From an uncultured Flavobacteriales bacterium (GTDB taxonomy: Bacteria; Bacteroidota; Bacteroidia; Flavobacteriales_D; Crocinitomicaceae): 64,000 bases of DNA. The DNA is taken from assembly GCA_903945495.1 (NCBI GenBank), contig CAJAVU010000092.1:47522-111521 (forward strand), given 5' to 3'. The notes under the pieces were generated by a model. That model had not been told where the DNA came from and ran no database searches. It saw nothing but the letters and a program-made list of their open reading frames with translations. The position numbers were made by a program, and so were the translations under genes. Shown piece by piece: positions 17,794 through 26,294 of this stretch; the first letter of the stretch is position 1; the number at the start of each line of letters is the position of its first letter.

Positions 17794-19040
17794 TAATTAT
17801 GTTGTTCCCAGATTTGAACCAATTCGATCAAGGTATTCACCGCTTTTTGCATGTCTTGCACACTTACATATTCGTGACGTGAATGAATAGCCATTTCACC
17901 CGTGAAGATATTTGGACAAGGCATTCCCATGAATGATAAACGTGAACCGTCTGTTCCACCGCGAATAATCATCGGACGTGGTTCAACTCCTGCTTTTTTC
18001 ATCGCTTCAATCGCGTAATCTGTTACGAAAGGAACTGTTTGCAATACTTCTTTCATGTTGCGGTATTGCTCCGTTACTTCAAATTCGTAGGAAATTCCGT
18101 TGTATTGTTCGATCACCATTTTCAAGATATTCTCTAAACGGTTTTCGTATTCGCCTAATTTCTCTGTGATGTGATCACGAATGATGAAGGTAACTGTTGC
18201 TGTTTCCAATCCTCCTTCAAACGAAACTGGGTGCACAAATCCTTCACGATCTTGTGTTGTTTCAGGTGACCATTTATCTTTTGGTAAAGCAGTTACAAAT
18301 TCAGCAGCCACTTTCAAGGCATTCACCATTTTATTTTTTGCATATCCTGGATGCGCGCTAACACCGTGAATCGTCACTTTTACTGCATCAGCAGAGAACG
18401 ATTCATCTTCGATATCGCCTAATTTTCCGCCATCCAATGTATAACCGTAATCGGCGTTTAATTTTTTCATGTCCAATTGCTCAACACCGCGACCAACTTC
18501 TTCGTCTGGCGTAAACAAAATACGAATTGGACCGTGTTTTACAGATGGGTTTTGCGTTAAATACGTCGCTAAATCCATTATAATTGCAACACCCGCTTTG
18601 TCATCTGCACCAAGCAATGTTAATCCACTTGCGGTAATGATATCATCACCAATTTTTGTTGCTAAATATGGGTGACGCTCAGTTGTAATTACTTGTGATT
18701 CATCGTCTGGCAAGGTAATCGGTGCGCCATCATAATTGCGGTGAACCAATGGTTTTACATCTGTACCGCTACAATCTGGAGCAGTATCCATGTGTGAACA
18801 AAAACAAATTGTAGGTAAATCAGTGCGATCACTATTTGATGGAATTGTTGCATAAACATAACCCCATTCGTCCATTTCAGCATCTTGAATGCCTAATTCT
18901 TTTAACTCATCCAACAATACTTTTGCCAAGTCTTTTTGTTTCATGGATGAAGGAAAGGATGTTGAATTTGGATCCGCTGTTGTGTCGATTTGTACGTATT
19001 TAATAAATCGTTCTTCTACTGTATACCTGTGATTGCTCAT
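17793..19040 (-). CDS. pepT: Peptidase T (tripeptide aminopeptidase)
   Basis: A 415-residue M20B zinc peptidase that releases N-terminal residues from tripeptides in the cytoplasm. Metal and catalytic motifs are all present: FCSHMDTAPD (His83, Asp85), LLGADDKAG (bridging Asp near 146), and TPDEEVGRG with the catalytic glutamates at 180-181. A late SRHEYVS supplies the last zinc His. The dimerisation insert spans about 205-320. First gene of the pepT-holA-rsmE operon. Confidence 0.95.
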   Translation of the reverse strand: MSNHRYTVEERFIKYVQIDTTADPNSTSFPSSMKQKDLAKVLLDELKELGIQDAEMDEWGYVYATIPSNSDRTDLPTICFCSHMDTAPDCSGTDVKPLVHRNYDGAPITLPDDESQVITTERHPYLATKIGDDIITASGLTLLGADDKAGVAIIMDLATYLTQNPSVKHGPIRILFTPDEEVGRGVEQLDMKKLNADYGYTLDGGKLGDIEDESFSADAVKVTIHGVSAHPGYAKNKMVNALKVAAEFVTALPKDKWSPETTQDREGFVHPVSFEGGLETATVTFIIRDHITEKLGEYENRLENILKMVIEQYNGISYEFEVTEQYRNMKEVLQTVPFVTDYAIEAMKKAGVEPRPMIIRGGTDGSRLSFMGMPCPNIFTGEMAIHSRHEYVSVQDMQKAVNTLIELVQIWEQHN

Positions 19041-19155
19041 AAATGTCTTTTATCTTACTGTTTCAAAGATACTAATTTGTTCGAAGTTGAAATCGAATGT
19101 TGATAAATCGGCAACCATTCAGTTTTACCAATGTTCAATTCACTTTTTTGAGTAT

Positions 19156-20460
19156 TTACAAGGTCATAACAGCGTAAAGCGGGAGGTTTTCGAGCCATTC
19201 TTCTTTTCTGTACGGACTCATTGAAGTGCGAATGCCATTCGGTGAGTTGTATTTTTCGCGGTAAACTTTTAAACTTTTAGCTTTCAAGTTTTCTTCTGCC
19301 TTAACTTCAATTGGTTTAACATCAAGTTCTTTTTGAATGATGAAATCTATTTCTGCTGTAGCATTTTCAGCGCTCCAATAGACTAAGTCAAAGCGTAGTT
19401 TTAATTCTTGAGCAACGTATTGTTCTGTAAATGCGCCTTTAAATTCGGTTAAAAGTTGATTTTTATTTAAAAGAATTTGAGAATTTATATTCCCCATTGC
19501 GTTTAGAAGTCCTATGTCTAAAAGGAATAATTTGAAAATATCATAATTAGCGTATGATTTCAGTGGAATGGATGGTTTGGAAATTTGTGTGGATTTCAGT
19601 ACTAATCCAGCATTGGTAAGCCAGTTAATCGCTTCTTCAAAATCTTTCGCTCTAGCTCCTTTTTTTAATTGACCATAAATAAACTTACGATTTTCTTTTG
19701 CTAATTGACCTAAAATGGATTGCCATACTAGTCTAATTTTAGGAACGATGTTGTTCGGTGCATATTTTGCAAAATCGTTTTCGTAACCTACTATTATTGC
19801 ATGTTGAATTGTCCGAACCTCTTCTAAGTCTTTCGAATCTATATAGGTTTTTACAGCTTCAGGCATTCCACCAACAAAATAATAAATTCTTAACAAAGAG
19901 ATTAATTTCTCATGAAAAGGTTCAATTATTTCCCATTGCCTGTGGTGAAGTGCATGAACCAATGTTTGCTCATTTAAATTTATCAGAAATTCCTCAAAAC
20001 TCATCGGGTACAATGTAAGAAAGTCGACTTTGCCTACTGGAAATGTGTTGTTTTTTTGTAATGAAACGCCAAGTAAAGATCCAGCAGCAATAATGTGGAA
20101 TTCTGGTGCGTTTTCTTGAAAATATTTCAATGCTGTTAGTCCTTTCTCTGCTTCTTGAATTTCATCAAGAATGATCAATGTATTGGTTGCTTCAATTTTT
20201 TGACCTGTTTCGATTTCAAAAATGGAAATTACCCGAGGGATGTCAAAATCATTGGTGAAAAGTTGTTGTAAACGAATACTACTTTCAAAATTGATGTAAA
20301 CTACATTTTCAAACAAACGTTTTCCAACCTCTTTCATAACCCATGTTTTTCCAACTTGGCGTGCACCTTGTATGATTAAAGGTTTTCGATTTGGCTTGTT
20401 TTTCCAAAAGACTATTTCTTCTATGATTGTTCGAATCATTCGTACTTTAATTTTATACAA
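19156..20460 (-). CDS. AAA ATPase with DUF4143 domain
   Basis: A 434-residue protein of the AAA_14/DUF4143 family. The N-terminal ATPase has Walker A GARQVGKT (residues 32-39) and Walker B LIILDEIQE (about 96-104). The C-terminal DUF4143 part includes FTEQYVAQEL, then YWSAENATAEIDFII and IEVKAEENLKAKS, a PD-(D/E)XK nuclease-like arrangement (E-x-D and E-V-K). The cellular role is unknown; these genes are often horizontally spread and present in many copies. A second in-frame ATG at 20439 (MIRTIIEE) is the more usual start. It stands alone, with AT-rich DNA upstream. Confidence 0.88.
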   Translation of the reverse strand: MYKIKVRMIRTIIEEIVFWKNKPNRKPLIIQGARQVGKTWVMKEVGKRLFENVVYINFESSIRLQQLFTNDFDIPRVISIFEIETGQKIEATNTLIILDEIQEAEKGLTALKYFQENAPEFHIIAAGSLLGVSLQKNNTFPVGKVDFLTLYPMSFEEFLINLNEQTLVHALHHRQWEIIEPFHEKLISLLRIYYFVGGMPEAVKTYIDSKDLEEVRTIQHAIIVGYENDFAKYAPNNIVPKIRLVWQSILGQLAKENRKFIYGQLKKGARAKDFEEAINWLTNAGLVLKSTQISKPSIPLKSYANYDIFKLFLLDIGLLNAMGNINSQILLNKNQLLTEFKGAFTEQYVAQELKLRFDLVYWSAENATAEIDFIIQKELDVKPIEVKAEENLKAKSLKVYREKYNSPNGIRTSMSPYRKEEWLENLPLYAVMTL

Positions 20461-20632
20461 ATATACATTTTCCTTTGTAAAAGTGTGTTAAAATACATTT
20501 ATTCATTTGGAAAAGTGTGTAAATATGAATTTATTCCTTTGAAAAAATGTAGCTTTTTAAGCTTTGAATCCGAAACAAGGTGTTGGTAAACTAGAAGAAA
20601 GGCACCAATAATCAGGAAATAGGGAATGAAAA

Positions 20633-20656
20633 AAGGCCTTTCAACTGAAAGACCTT
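20633..20656 (-). terminator. Terminator of ndk
   Basis: AAGGCCTTTCA and TGAAAGACCTT pair with one mismatch. On the minus strand the stem is followed by a run of T. It begins 25 bp after the ndk stop. Confidence 0.85.
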
Positions 20657-20680
20657 CTTTTATTCTAAAATTCAAAAGAA

Positions 20681-21100
20681 TTAGATAATCTCGTTTGCTG
20701 CGAAATGGAATTTACCTTCGATTTCAGCATTTTCGTCAGAATCAGAACCGTGAACTGCGTTACGTCCTTTTGACTCAGCGTAATATTTACGGATTGTACC
20801 TTCAGCTGCTTCAGCAGGATCAGTAGCACCAATTAATGTACGGAAATCAGCAACTGCGTTTTCTTTTTCAAGAATAGCTGCAACGATAGGTCCAGAAGTC
20901 ATGTATTCAACTAATTCACCATAGAATGGTCTTTCAGCGTGAACTTCGTAGAATTTTTCTGCTTGCTCAGTTGTTAATTGCGTCAATTTCATTGCTTTAA
21001 TTGAGAATCCAGCTTGGATGATCATGTCGATGATTTTACCAGTGTGTCCGTTTTCTAACGCATCTGGTTTCAACATTGTAAATGTTCTATTAGTTGCCAT
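20681..21100 (-). CDS. ndk: Nucleoside diphosphate kinase
   Basis: A 139-residue enzyme that transfers the gamma-phosphate of ATP to nucleoside diphosphates. The phospho-histidine is His117 in NAVHGSDS. The start [13 protein letters not shown] and the middle [16 protein letters not shown] are typical. Length is normal. It is a single-gene unit with its own -7 promoter element 29 bp upstream and a terminator downstream. Confidence 0.97.
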   Translation of the reverse strand: MATNRTFTMLKPDALENGHTGKIIDMIIQAGFSIKAMKLTQLTTEQAEKFYEVHAERPFYGELVEYMTSGPIVAAILEKENAVADFRTLIGATDPAEAAEGTIRKYYAESKGRNAVHGSDSDENAEIEGKFHFAANEII

Positions 21101-21129
21101 TTTTCTTGTGTATTTCTAAAATTTGGGTG

Positions 21130-21137
21130 CAAAGATA
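21130..21137 (-). promoter_or_regulatory. Bacteroidota -7 element for ndk
   Basis: On the minus strand this reads TATCTTTG, matching TANNTTTG, 29 bp before the ndk start. The -33 region is not convincing. Confidence 0.55.
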
Positions 21138-21197
21138 CACATTTAATTGTAAAAGTCCGATTTGAAGTAGAATGTCATAGCTTTCACGTGAAGTTCG

Positions 21198-21205
21198 TAT
21201 ATTTG
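21198..21205 (+). promoter_or_regulatory. Bacteroidota -7 element for the ZIP transporter gene
   Basis: TATATTTG matches TANNTTTG, 17 bp before the ATG. It is divergent from the ndk promoter in the same 122-bp gap. Confidence 0.55.
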
Positions 21206-21222
21206 GACAACGAAAATCGAAG

Positions 21223-22047
21223 ATGGAAACCTTAGTTAAGTTTTTTAGCGGAATAGATCCTGTTGTTGCTGCATTGATTGCAACAACGTTTACTTGGCTT
21301 GTCACTGCAGCTGGTGCAGCCTTGGTTTTCTTTTTTAAAACAATGCACCGCGCTTGGTTAGATGCCATGCTTGGATTTACAGGTGGTGTAATGGTTGCAG
21401 CGAGTTTTTGGTCCTTGCTCAATCCATCCATTGAAATGTCAGAGAAAATGTATCCTTCAATGCCGTGGATGCCAGCAGCAGTTGGATTTTTAATGGGCGC
21501 CTTGTTCTTGTTTGTCCTGGATAAAAAACTTCCTCACCTACACATCAACTTCAAAGAAGAGGAAAAAGAAGGAGTTAAAACGCAATTGCATAAAACAGTA
21601 TTGTTGGTCTTGGCGATTACGCTTCACAATATTCCCGAAGGATTGGCAGTTGGTGTTTTATTTGGTGCTGCGGCAACAGGAATGGACGGAGCAACGATTA
21701 CAGGAGCGATTGCCTTAGCAATAGGAATTGGTATTCAAAATTTCCCAGAAGGATTTGCGGTTGCAATGCCGTTGAGAAGGGCAGGAGCCAGTCGCATGAA
21801 AAGTTTTTGGTACGGACAATTATCTGCAATTGTTGAACCGATAGCAGGTGTTATTGGCGCTGTAGCGGTAATTTATATGCAACCAATTCTTCCATTTGCC
21901 TTGGCGTTTGCTGCCGGAGCAATGATTTTTGTTGTGGTAGAAGAAGTAATTCCAGAAACACAACGCGATAAATATACCGATTTAGCGGTCCTTGGTTTTA
22001 TCGGTGGATTCCTAGTAATGATGGTCTTAGATGTGGCTTTAGGATAA
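21223..22047 (+). CDS. ZIP-family metal transporter
   Basis: A 274-residue inner-membrane protein with about eight hydrophobic helices. The two signature metal-binding helices carry HNIPEGLAVGV (from about residue 135) and QNFPEGFAVAMPLRRAG (from about residue 172), as in ZupT/GufA-type ZIP importers of Zn, Fe or Mn. A charged cytoplasmic loop with HLHINFKEEEKEG lies between helices 3 and 4, where ZIP proteins have a His-rich loop. The specific metal cannot be deduced. No metal regulator is adjacent. Confidence 0.92.
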   Translation: METLVKFFSGIDPVVAALIATTFTWLVTAAGAALVFFFKTMHRAWLDAMLGFTGGVMVAASFWSLLNPSIEMSEKMYPSMPWMPAAVGFLMGALFLFVLDKKLPHLHINFKEEEKEGVKTQLHKTVLLVLAITLHNIPEGLAVGVLFGAAATGMDGATITGAIALAIGIGIQNFPEGFAVAMPLRRAGASRMKSFWYGQLSAIVEPIAGVIGAVAVIYMQPILPFALAFAAGAMIFVVVEEVIPETQRDKYTDLAVLGFIGGFLVMMVLDVALG

Positions 22048-22084
22048 TTCTGAAAATTTTAACATTTTTTTTATTTCAAAAGTG

Positions 22085-22114
22085 TTGCTCATTCAAATTA
22101 ATGCTGTACTTTTG
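22085..22114 (+). promoter_or_regulatory. Bacteroidota promoter upstream of the outer-membrane gene
   Basis: TTG at 22085-22087, a 19-bp spacer and TACTTTTG at 22107-22114 match the -33/-7 consensus well. It points to the gene starting at 22288 and would give a leader of about 165 nt that includes the hairpin at 22179-22220. Confidence 0.65.
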
Positions 22115-22178
22115 TCCTGTTCAAAACACAATTTCATAGTTGTAGTTTTTGGGTTTTATAGTTTTAGCATGGTTTAGG

Positions 22179-22220
22179 AAAAAAGAGGAACAAGTTTCAT
22201 ACGAATTTGTTCCTCTTTTT
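22179..22220 (+). terminator. Terminator-like hairpin in a gene leader
   Basis: A 14-bp stem (AAAAAGAGGAACAA with its complement at 22207-22220) around a 13-nt loop, ending in T-rich sequence. It can stop transcripts from the ZIP gene, but it lies downstream of the best promoter of the next gene, so it may instead be an attenuator-like leader element. Confidence 0.75.
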
Positions 22221-22287
22221 GAGTTTTAAGGGGTTCGTCTCAAAATTTTTTATATTTTCACTCTCGAAAACGTTAAACCGCTTTACT

Positions 22288-23787
22288 ATGAATAAAAGTT
22301 TACTTCTTACAATCGCAGTAGTTTTTTCTGCACTGTTCTCTCAAGCACAAACACAAAGTATCGCCTATCCAGCTGTTGGAAAGGGAGTTGCAACAACATT
22401 TGTAACCGATTATCATAGTTTAGGAATCAATTCGTCTGCATTGGGATGGGGAACTGGTTACAAGGATAAGCACTTTACAATGGGTATGACAGAATTTGGA
22501 TTTGGAATGTATTCTGATTCGCTTAATTCAGATAAATTGAAAAAATTCTATAAAGCCGTAAAAGGTCAAGTTTTTAAAAATTCAACTGATTCTTTGAACT
22601 GGGCCCAGCAACAAGATGCAATCGCTGATTACGCTGAAGCTGGAATTTCCATGTTTTTAAATTATAATTGGTTTGGTTTTGCCTATCAGGGAAAGAAATT
22701 TGGTGGAATTGCTTTTAATATTCGTGAAAACTATCAGTGGTATTCAAAATTGAACCAACAAACAACGGATATTATCTTTAGAGGAAAATTCTCAAATTAT
22801 TTTGATTCTTTGACAGTTGTTTTTGGTGCTGATACTTCGGTAATTGCCAACTCTCCAAATCTTTCTCAAGATACAATGAACAACGTTATTTTAGGAACGA
22901 TTTCTACACCACTGAATTTATCGCAAATTACAAATGGTTCTGAAGTACGTGCTATTTGGAATCGTTACTACAGTGTAGGTTACGGTCGTAAAATTTTAGG
23001 GAAAGATTCTGTTTTTGCCATTTATGGTGGTATTGGTGGACGTTACATTCAGTCAGTTGCGATGTTCAATATGCAATCAGATGGAAACAAATTAATGATG
23101 TATTCATCTATGTCGCCAAGTTTTACAATTGATTACGGATCTGTTTCATCATCGAATCCATCAACGTTTATCGATCAAGGAAAAGGTTTGCCAAAAGTTG
23201 TTGGTTCAGGATACGGTTTAGATTTCTCAGCAAGTGTGATTATTTTGAATCGTTTGAAATTGGCTGCTGCAGTTAATAACATTGGACAAGTAACATTCAA
23301 AAGAAATGTTTATACAGTGAATGATACCTTATTGACAAATGTTTCAATCAATGGTTTGAGCGATTACAACGTTACACAATCGGTGAATCAACTTTTACGT
23401 GAAGGTGGAATTTTGAAATTAGAAGGACAAGAAGATTATGTTTTGAAAAATGCAGCTGATTTTAGAATTGGTGCAAGTATGGAGTTTGGAAAAATTCTAA
23501 CGTGCGGTTTTGATGTGGTTGCTCCGTTTAATCGCGAAAACCCAGGAAGTTTAGCCAACACTGTATTCTCTTTTGGAGGTGAATTAAGACCAGTTAAATT
23601 TATCGCTTTGAGCGCTGGATATTTTGGTGGTGGAATTTACAAACACAACATTCCAGTTGGTATCAACTTTATCTTTAAAGATGGTGCGTATGAAGTTGGA
23701 GTTTCATCGTATGATGCACTATCATTCTTCTCTAAAAAATCAAATAGTATTTCTGTTGCCTTTGGTTTTGCACGTTTCAGATTCTAA
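22288..23787 (+). CDS. Outer-membrane protein, DUF5723-like
   Basis: I chose the ATG at 22288, which gives MNKSLLLTIAVVFSALFSQAQ, a clean signal peptide; an upstream TTG frame start at 22207 lies inside the hairpin. The 499-residue product has repeated amphipathic beta-strands with Gly/aromatic alternation and a C-terminal strand ending in FARFRF, typical of outer-membrane barrels. The opening DYHSLGINSSALGW resembles DUF5723-type proteins of Bacteroidota, of unknown function. It overlaps the convergent NUDIX gene by 4 bp at the stops. Confidence 0.82.
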   Translation: MNKSLLLTIAVVFSALFSQAQTQSIAYPAVGKGVATTFVTDYHSLGINSSALGWGTGYKDKHFTMGMTEFGFGMYSDSLNSDKLKKFYKAVKGQVFKNSTDSLNWAQQQDAIADYAEAGISMFLNYNWFGFAYQGKKFGGIAFNIRENYQWYSKLNQQTTDIIFRGKFSNYFDSLTVVFGADTSVIANSPNLSQDTMNNVILGTISTPLNLSQITNGSEVRAIWNRYYSVGYGRKILGKDSVFAIYGGIGGRYIQSVAMFNMQSDGNKLMMYSSMSPSFTIDYGSVSSSNPSTFIDQGKGLPKVVGSGYGLDFSASVIILNRLKLAAAVNNIGQVTFKRNVYTVNDTLLTNVSINGLSDYNVTQSVNQLLREGGILKLEGQEDYVLKNAADFRIGASMEFGKILTCGFDVVAPFNRENPGSLANTVFSFGGELRPVKFIALSAGYFGGGIYKHNIPVGINFIFKDGAYEVGVSSYDALSFFSKKSNSISVAFGFARFRF

Positions 23788-24425
23788 ACAAGGAGTTTAA
23801 GAACTTCTTTTAATTCATTCAATATTAAGGCTGTTGCTCCCCATACTTTTTTCTCAACGAGATTGAAGTAGGGGACATCGGTGTATTTTGTTCCATTGGG
23901 TTGGAGTAAATCCATTGTTAATACGCGGTGCTCTTCCAATAAATCGAATAGAGAAAAATGTAGTATTTCTTCAACCTCGCGCAAATTGCGTTCTAATGGC
24001 GGTTTACTCGAATGGAAATACACAAAAGGCTGTACAAGAAAACTACTGACTGGAATAAATACTTCGGTTAATTTACCGACAAGCTCTCCTTCGTGAATCG
24101 GAATTCCAACTTCTTCATAACATTCTCTTCTTGCCGTATATTCTAAATCTAAATCTTCAGGTTCTTTCTTTCCACCAGGAAAACTCACTTGTCCACCATG
24201 CTTACCATCGTATTCTGGTCGCTGCGTTAAAATACACTTGATTAAATTGTCTTCTTTGTACAAAACAACTGCTACTGCAGATTCACGAATTTCTGTTGCA
24301 TGTTTTAATGCTAACGAACTCAATGGACGAGAAACCGGCGCCATTTTAGTATGTGCTTTTTCGCCTGGTAAGTGATGAATTAATGCTTTCTTTAATTGTT
24401 GCAAAAATTCATTTTCCGAAATCAT
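23784..24425 (-). CDS. NUDIX hydrolase, CoA pyrophosphatase-like
   Basis: A 213-residue NUDIX protein. The NUDIX box is complete, running from GGKKEPED through ARRECYEEVGI. An upstream LTQRPEYDGKHGGQVSFPGG matches the additional motif of CoA pyrophosphatases of the NudL/YeaB type, which split CoA and derivatives to 4'-phosphopantetheine and 3',5'-ADP. Other nucleotide diphosphate substrates cannot be excluded. The start ATG overlaps the stop of the lipoprotein gene upstream by 4 bp (ATGA), so the two are coupled. Confidence 0.92.
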   Translation of the reverse strand: MISENEFLQQLKKALIHHLPGEKAHTKMAPVSRPLSSLALKHATEIRESAVAVVLYKEDNLIKCILTQRPEYDGKHGGQVSFPGGKKEPEDLDLEYTARRECYEEVGIPIHEGELVGKLTEVFIPVSSFLVQPFVYFHSSKPPLERNLREVEEILHFSLFDLLEEHRVLTMDLLQPNGTKYTDVPYFNLVEKKVWGATALILNELKEVLKLLV

Positions 24426-25018
24426 CGTTTAACAGATTTGAGAATGGCCAAAAAGTCATCATAGAGATAACCCATGTGCTGTTTTTTTCCAATCAGTTGG
24501 AAGACGTAATAATTGTCGTTTACATCTACTGTTCCCATGAAATAGGTGACAGTGTCACCATCTAAATAACTTGAGCCTTCGATGGTTTGAATTACAGAGG
24601 GATAACCGCTTTCACGTGGACCTTTTTTCTTTACAGATGTAAAATAACTTTCTAAGGTACTTTGACGTTTGTAAACGTAATGATCGTGAACAGCATCAAC
24701 ATTGTCTAAATATTCAGATAATTGAAACTTAATCATTTCCGCATCGGATTTACTGAATTTCTCGGCACTGAAATTTAAATCTAAATCACGTATGATTTGC
24801 GTCATTGCATCATCCTTGATTACAAAATCTGTATCGTAACTATCCTCAAATAATTTCGAAAGTTTAAAACTGATTCCATGATAGTTTACCCGCTTTAAAT
24901 CAGGTAAATCCATGTTGTTTTTAAACAACTTTTCTTGTGCATTCTCTTGACGAATCTCAGGACAAGCCGTGAAAAGAAACGACAATAGAATTAAAAAGGA
25001 TAGATGTATTAATTTCAT
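24422..25018 (-). CDS. Lipoprotein of unknown function
   Basis: A 198-residue protein with a signal sequence and lipobox (LFTAC, Cys19). The mature part opens with NYHGISFKLSKLF and closes with hydrophobic strands, which suggests a small alpha/beta domain; I recognise no family. It is coupled by a 4-bp overlap to the NUDIX gene downstream, an unusual pairing of a lipoprotein with a cytoplasmic nucleotide hydrolase. Confidence 0.78.
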   Translation of the reverse strand: MKLIHLSFLILLSFLFTACPEIRQENAQEKLFKNNMDLPDLKRVNYHGISFKLSKLFEDSYDTDFVIKDDAMTQIIRDLDLNFSAEKFSKSDAEMIKFQLSEYLDNVDAVHDHYVYKRQSTLESYFTSVKKKGPRESGYPSVIQTIEGSSYLDGDTVTYFMGTVDVNDNYYVFQLIGKKQHMGYLYDDFLAILKSVKR

Positions 25019-25038
25019 TGATACGAATATAAGGTATA

Positions 25039-25160
25039 AATTGAGAATTGAGAATTGAGAATTGAAAATTTGTATTCAAATTCTAAAACTCATCACTCAT
25101 CGTTCATCAATTTACAATCATCAATCACCAATCATCAATTATGAATCATCAATTATCAAT
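25039..25160. repeat. Two degenerate tandem arrays in one gap
   Basis: 25039-25070 has GAGAATT/GAGAATTGA units. 25085-25160 has ATCATCAATTATCAATC-type units of 7-9 bp. A plus-strand frame passes through both, which explains the apparent 5' extension of the next gene. Confidence 0.85.
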
Positions 25161-25169
25161 CCTTTTCCC

Positions 25170-25177
25170 TATTTTTG
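25170..25177 (+). promoter_or_regulatory. Bacteroidota -7 element for trhO-lgt
   Basis: TATTTTTG matches TANNTTTG, 28 bp before the trhO ATG and directly after the repeat arrays. Confidence 0.55.
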
Positions 25178-25205
25178 CAGAACTTTTTATTTAAAACAAC
25201 ATAGC

Positions 25206-26294
25206 ATGCAACTGTGGAATACATTAAATAAGGAGGAATTGGAAGCGAAATGGCGTGAAAGCGGTTACAAGTTTGTGACGATTTCATTCTATACCTATGC
25301 GCACATTGCCAATCCTCGTTTATTCAGAGATCATTTGTTTCAACAATGGTCAAACATCGATGTCGTAGGAAGAACCTACGTTGCCAAAGAAGGAATTAAC
25401 GCACAAATTGCGGTTCCGCTTCATCACTTGGATCAATTCAGAGAAGAACTTTATCAAATTGAATTCTTAAATGGTGTTCGCTTGAACATTGCGGTTGATG
25501 ATTCGGAAGCTGAGTTTCCGTTCTTGAAATTGAAAATCAAAGTGCGTGACAAAATTCTGGCGGATGGATTGAACGATGAAACATTTGACGTCACAAACAA
25601 AGGAATTCACTTGAATGCGGAGGAATTCAATCAGTTGACAGACGATCCAAATACGATTTTAATTGATTTTCGTAATCACTACGAATCGGAAGTTGGCCAT
25701 TTCAAAGGTGCGATTTTACCAGATGTAGATACCTTCAGAGAATCGTTGCCGTTTATTGAAGATGAATACTTGAAAGGAAACGAGGAAAAAAACGTGGTGA
25801 TGTATTGCACTGGTGGAATTCGTTGTGAAAAAGCCTCTGCTTGGTTCCGTCATCGTGGATTCAAAAATGTACACCAATTGGAAGGTGGAATTATCAAATA
25901 CGCCAACGATTGTAAGCAAAAAGGCATTAAAAATAAGTTTATTGGGAAGAATTTTGTCTTCGATGAACGCCGAGGTGAGCGCATTTCAGAAGATATTATC
26001 GCGGTTTGTCACCAATGTGGCTCACCGGCTGATACGCATGCGAATTGTGCAAACGATGCTTGTCATTTGTTGTTCATTCAATGTGATGCCTGTAAAGCGA
26101 AGTTTGAAAATTGTTGTTCAACAGATTGCCAATCGGTGATTCATTTATCAGCTGAAGAACAAAAAGCCTTGCGCAAAGGGAAAGAAGTGAGCAATAAAAT
26201 CTTTAAAAAAGGTCGTTCTGAAAAATTACAATTTCAAGTAAATAAAGAAAAACCATTATCTTTAGTCGAATCAAATAAAGAGCATTTAGCGTGA
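25206..26294 (+). CDS. trhO: tRNA uridine-34 hydroxylase, rhodanese type
   Basis: I chose ATG 25206 (MQLWNTLNKEELEAKW). The longer frame from 25062 translates repeat DNA. The 362-residue product has the three-part TrhO/YceA layout: an acylphosphatase-like N-terminal domain with YVAKEGINAQIAV, a rhodanese domain with YCTGGIRCEKAS (catalytic Cys near residue 201), and a C-terminal Cys-rich zinc-binding-like segment (CHQCG, CDACKAKFENCC). TrhO hydroxylates wobble uridine in tRNA with prephenate-derived chemistry, a step towards cmo5U or mo5U. The stop overlaps the GTG start of lgt. Confidence 0.93.
   Translation: MQLWNTLNKEELEAKWRESGYKFVTISFYTYAHIANPRLFRDHLFQQWSNIDVVGRTYVAKEGINAQIAVPLHHLDQFREELYQIEFLNGVRLNIAVDDSEAEFPFLKLKIKVRDKILADGLNDETFDVTNKGIHLNAEEFNQLTDDPNTILIDFRNHYESEVGHFKGAILPDVDTFRESLPFIEDEYLKGNEEKNVVMYCTGGIRCEKASAWFRHRGFKNVHQLEGGIIKYANDCKQKGIKNKFIGKNFVFDERRGERISEDIIAVCHQCGSPADTHANCANDACHLLFIQCDACKAKFENCCSTDCQSVIHLSAEEQKALRKGKEVSNKIFKKGRSEKLQFQVNKEKPLSLVESNKEHLA

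Noticed and set aside
25062..25205. 48-residue N-terminal extension of trhO
   Set aside because: The extension translates tandem repeats and ends upstream of the -7 promoter element; ATG 25206 fits the family start.
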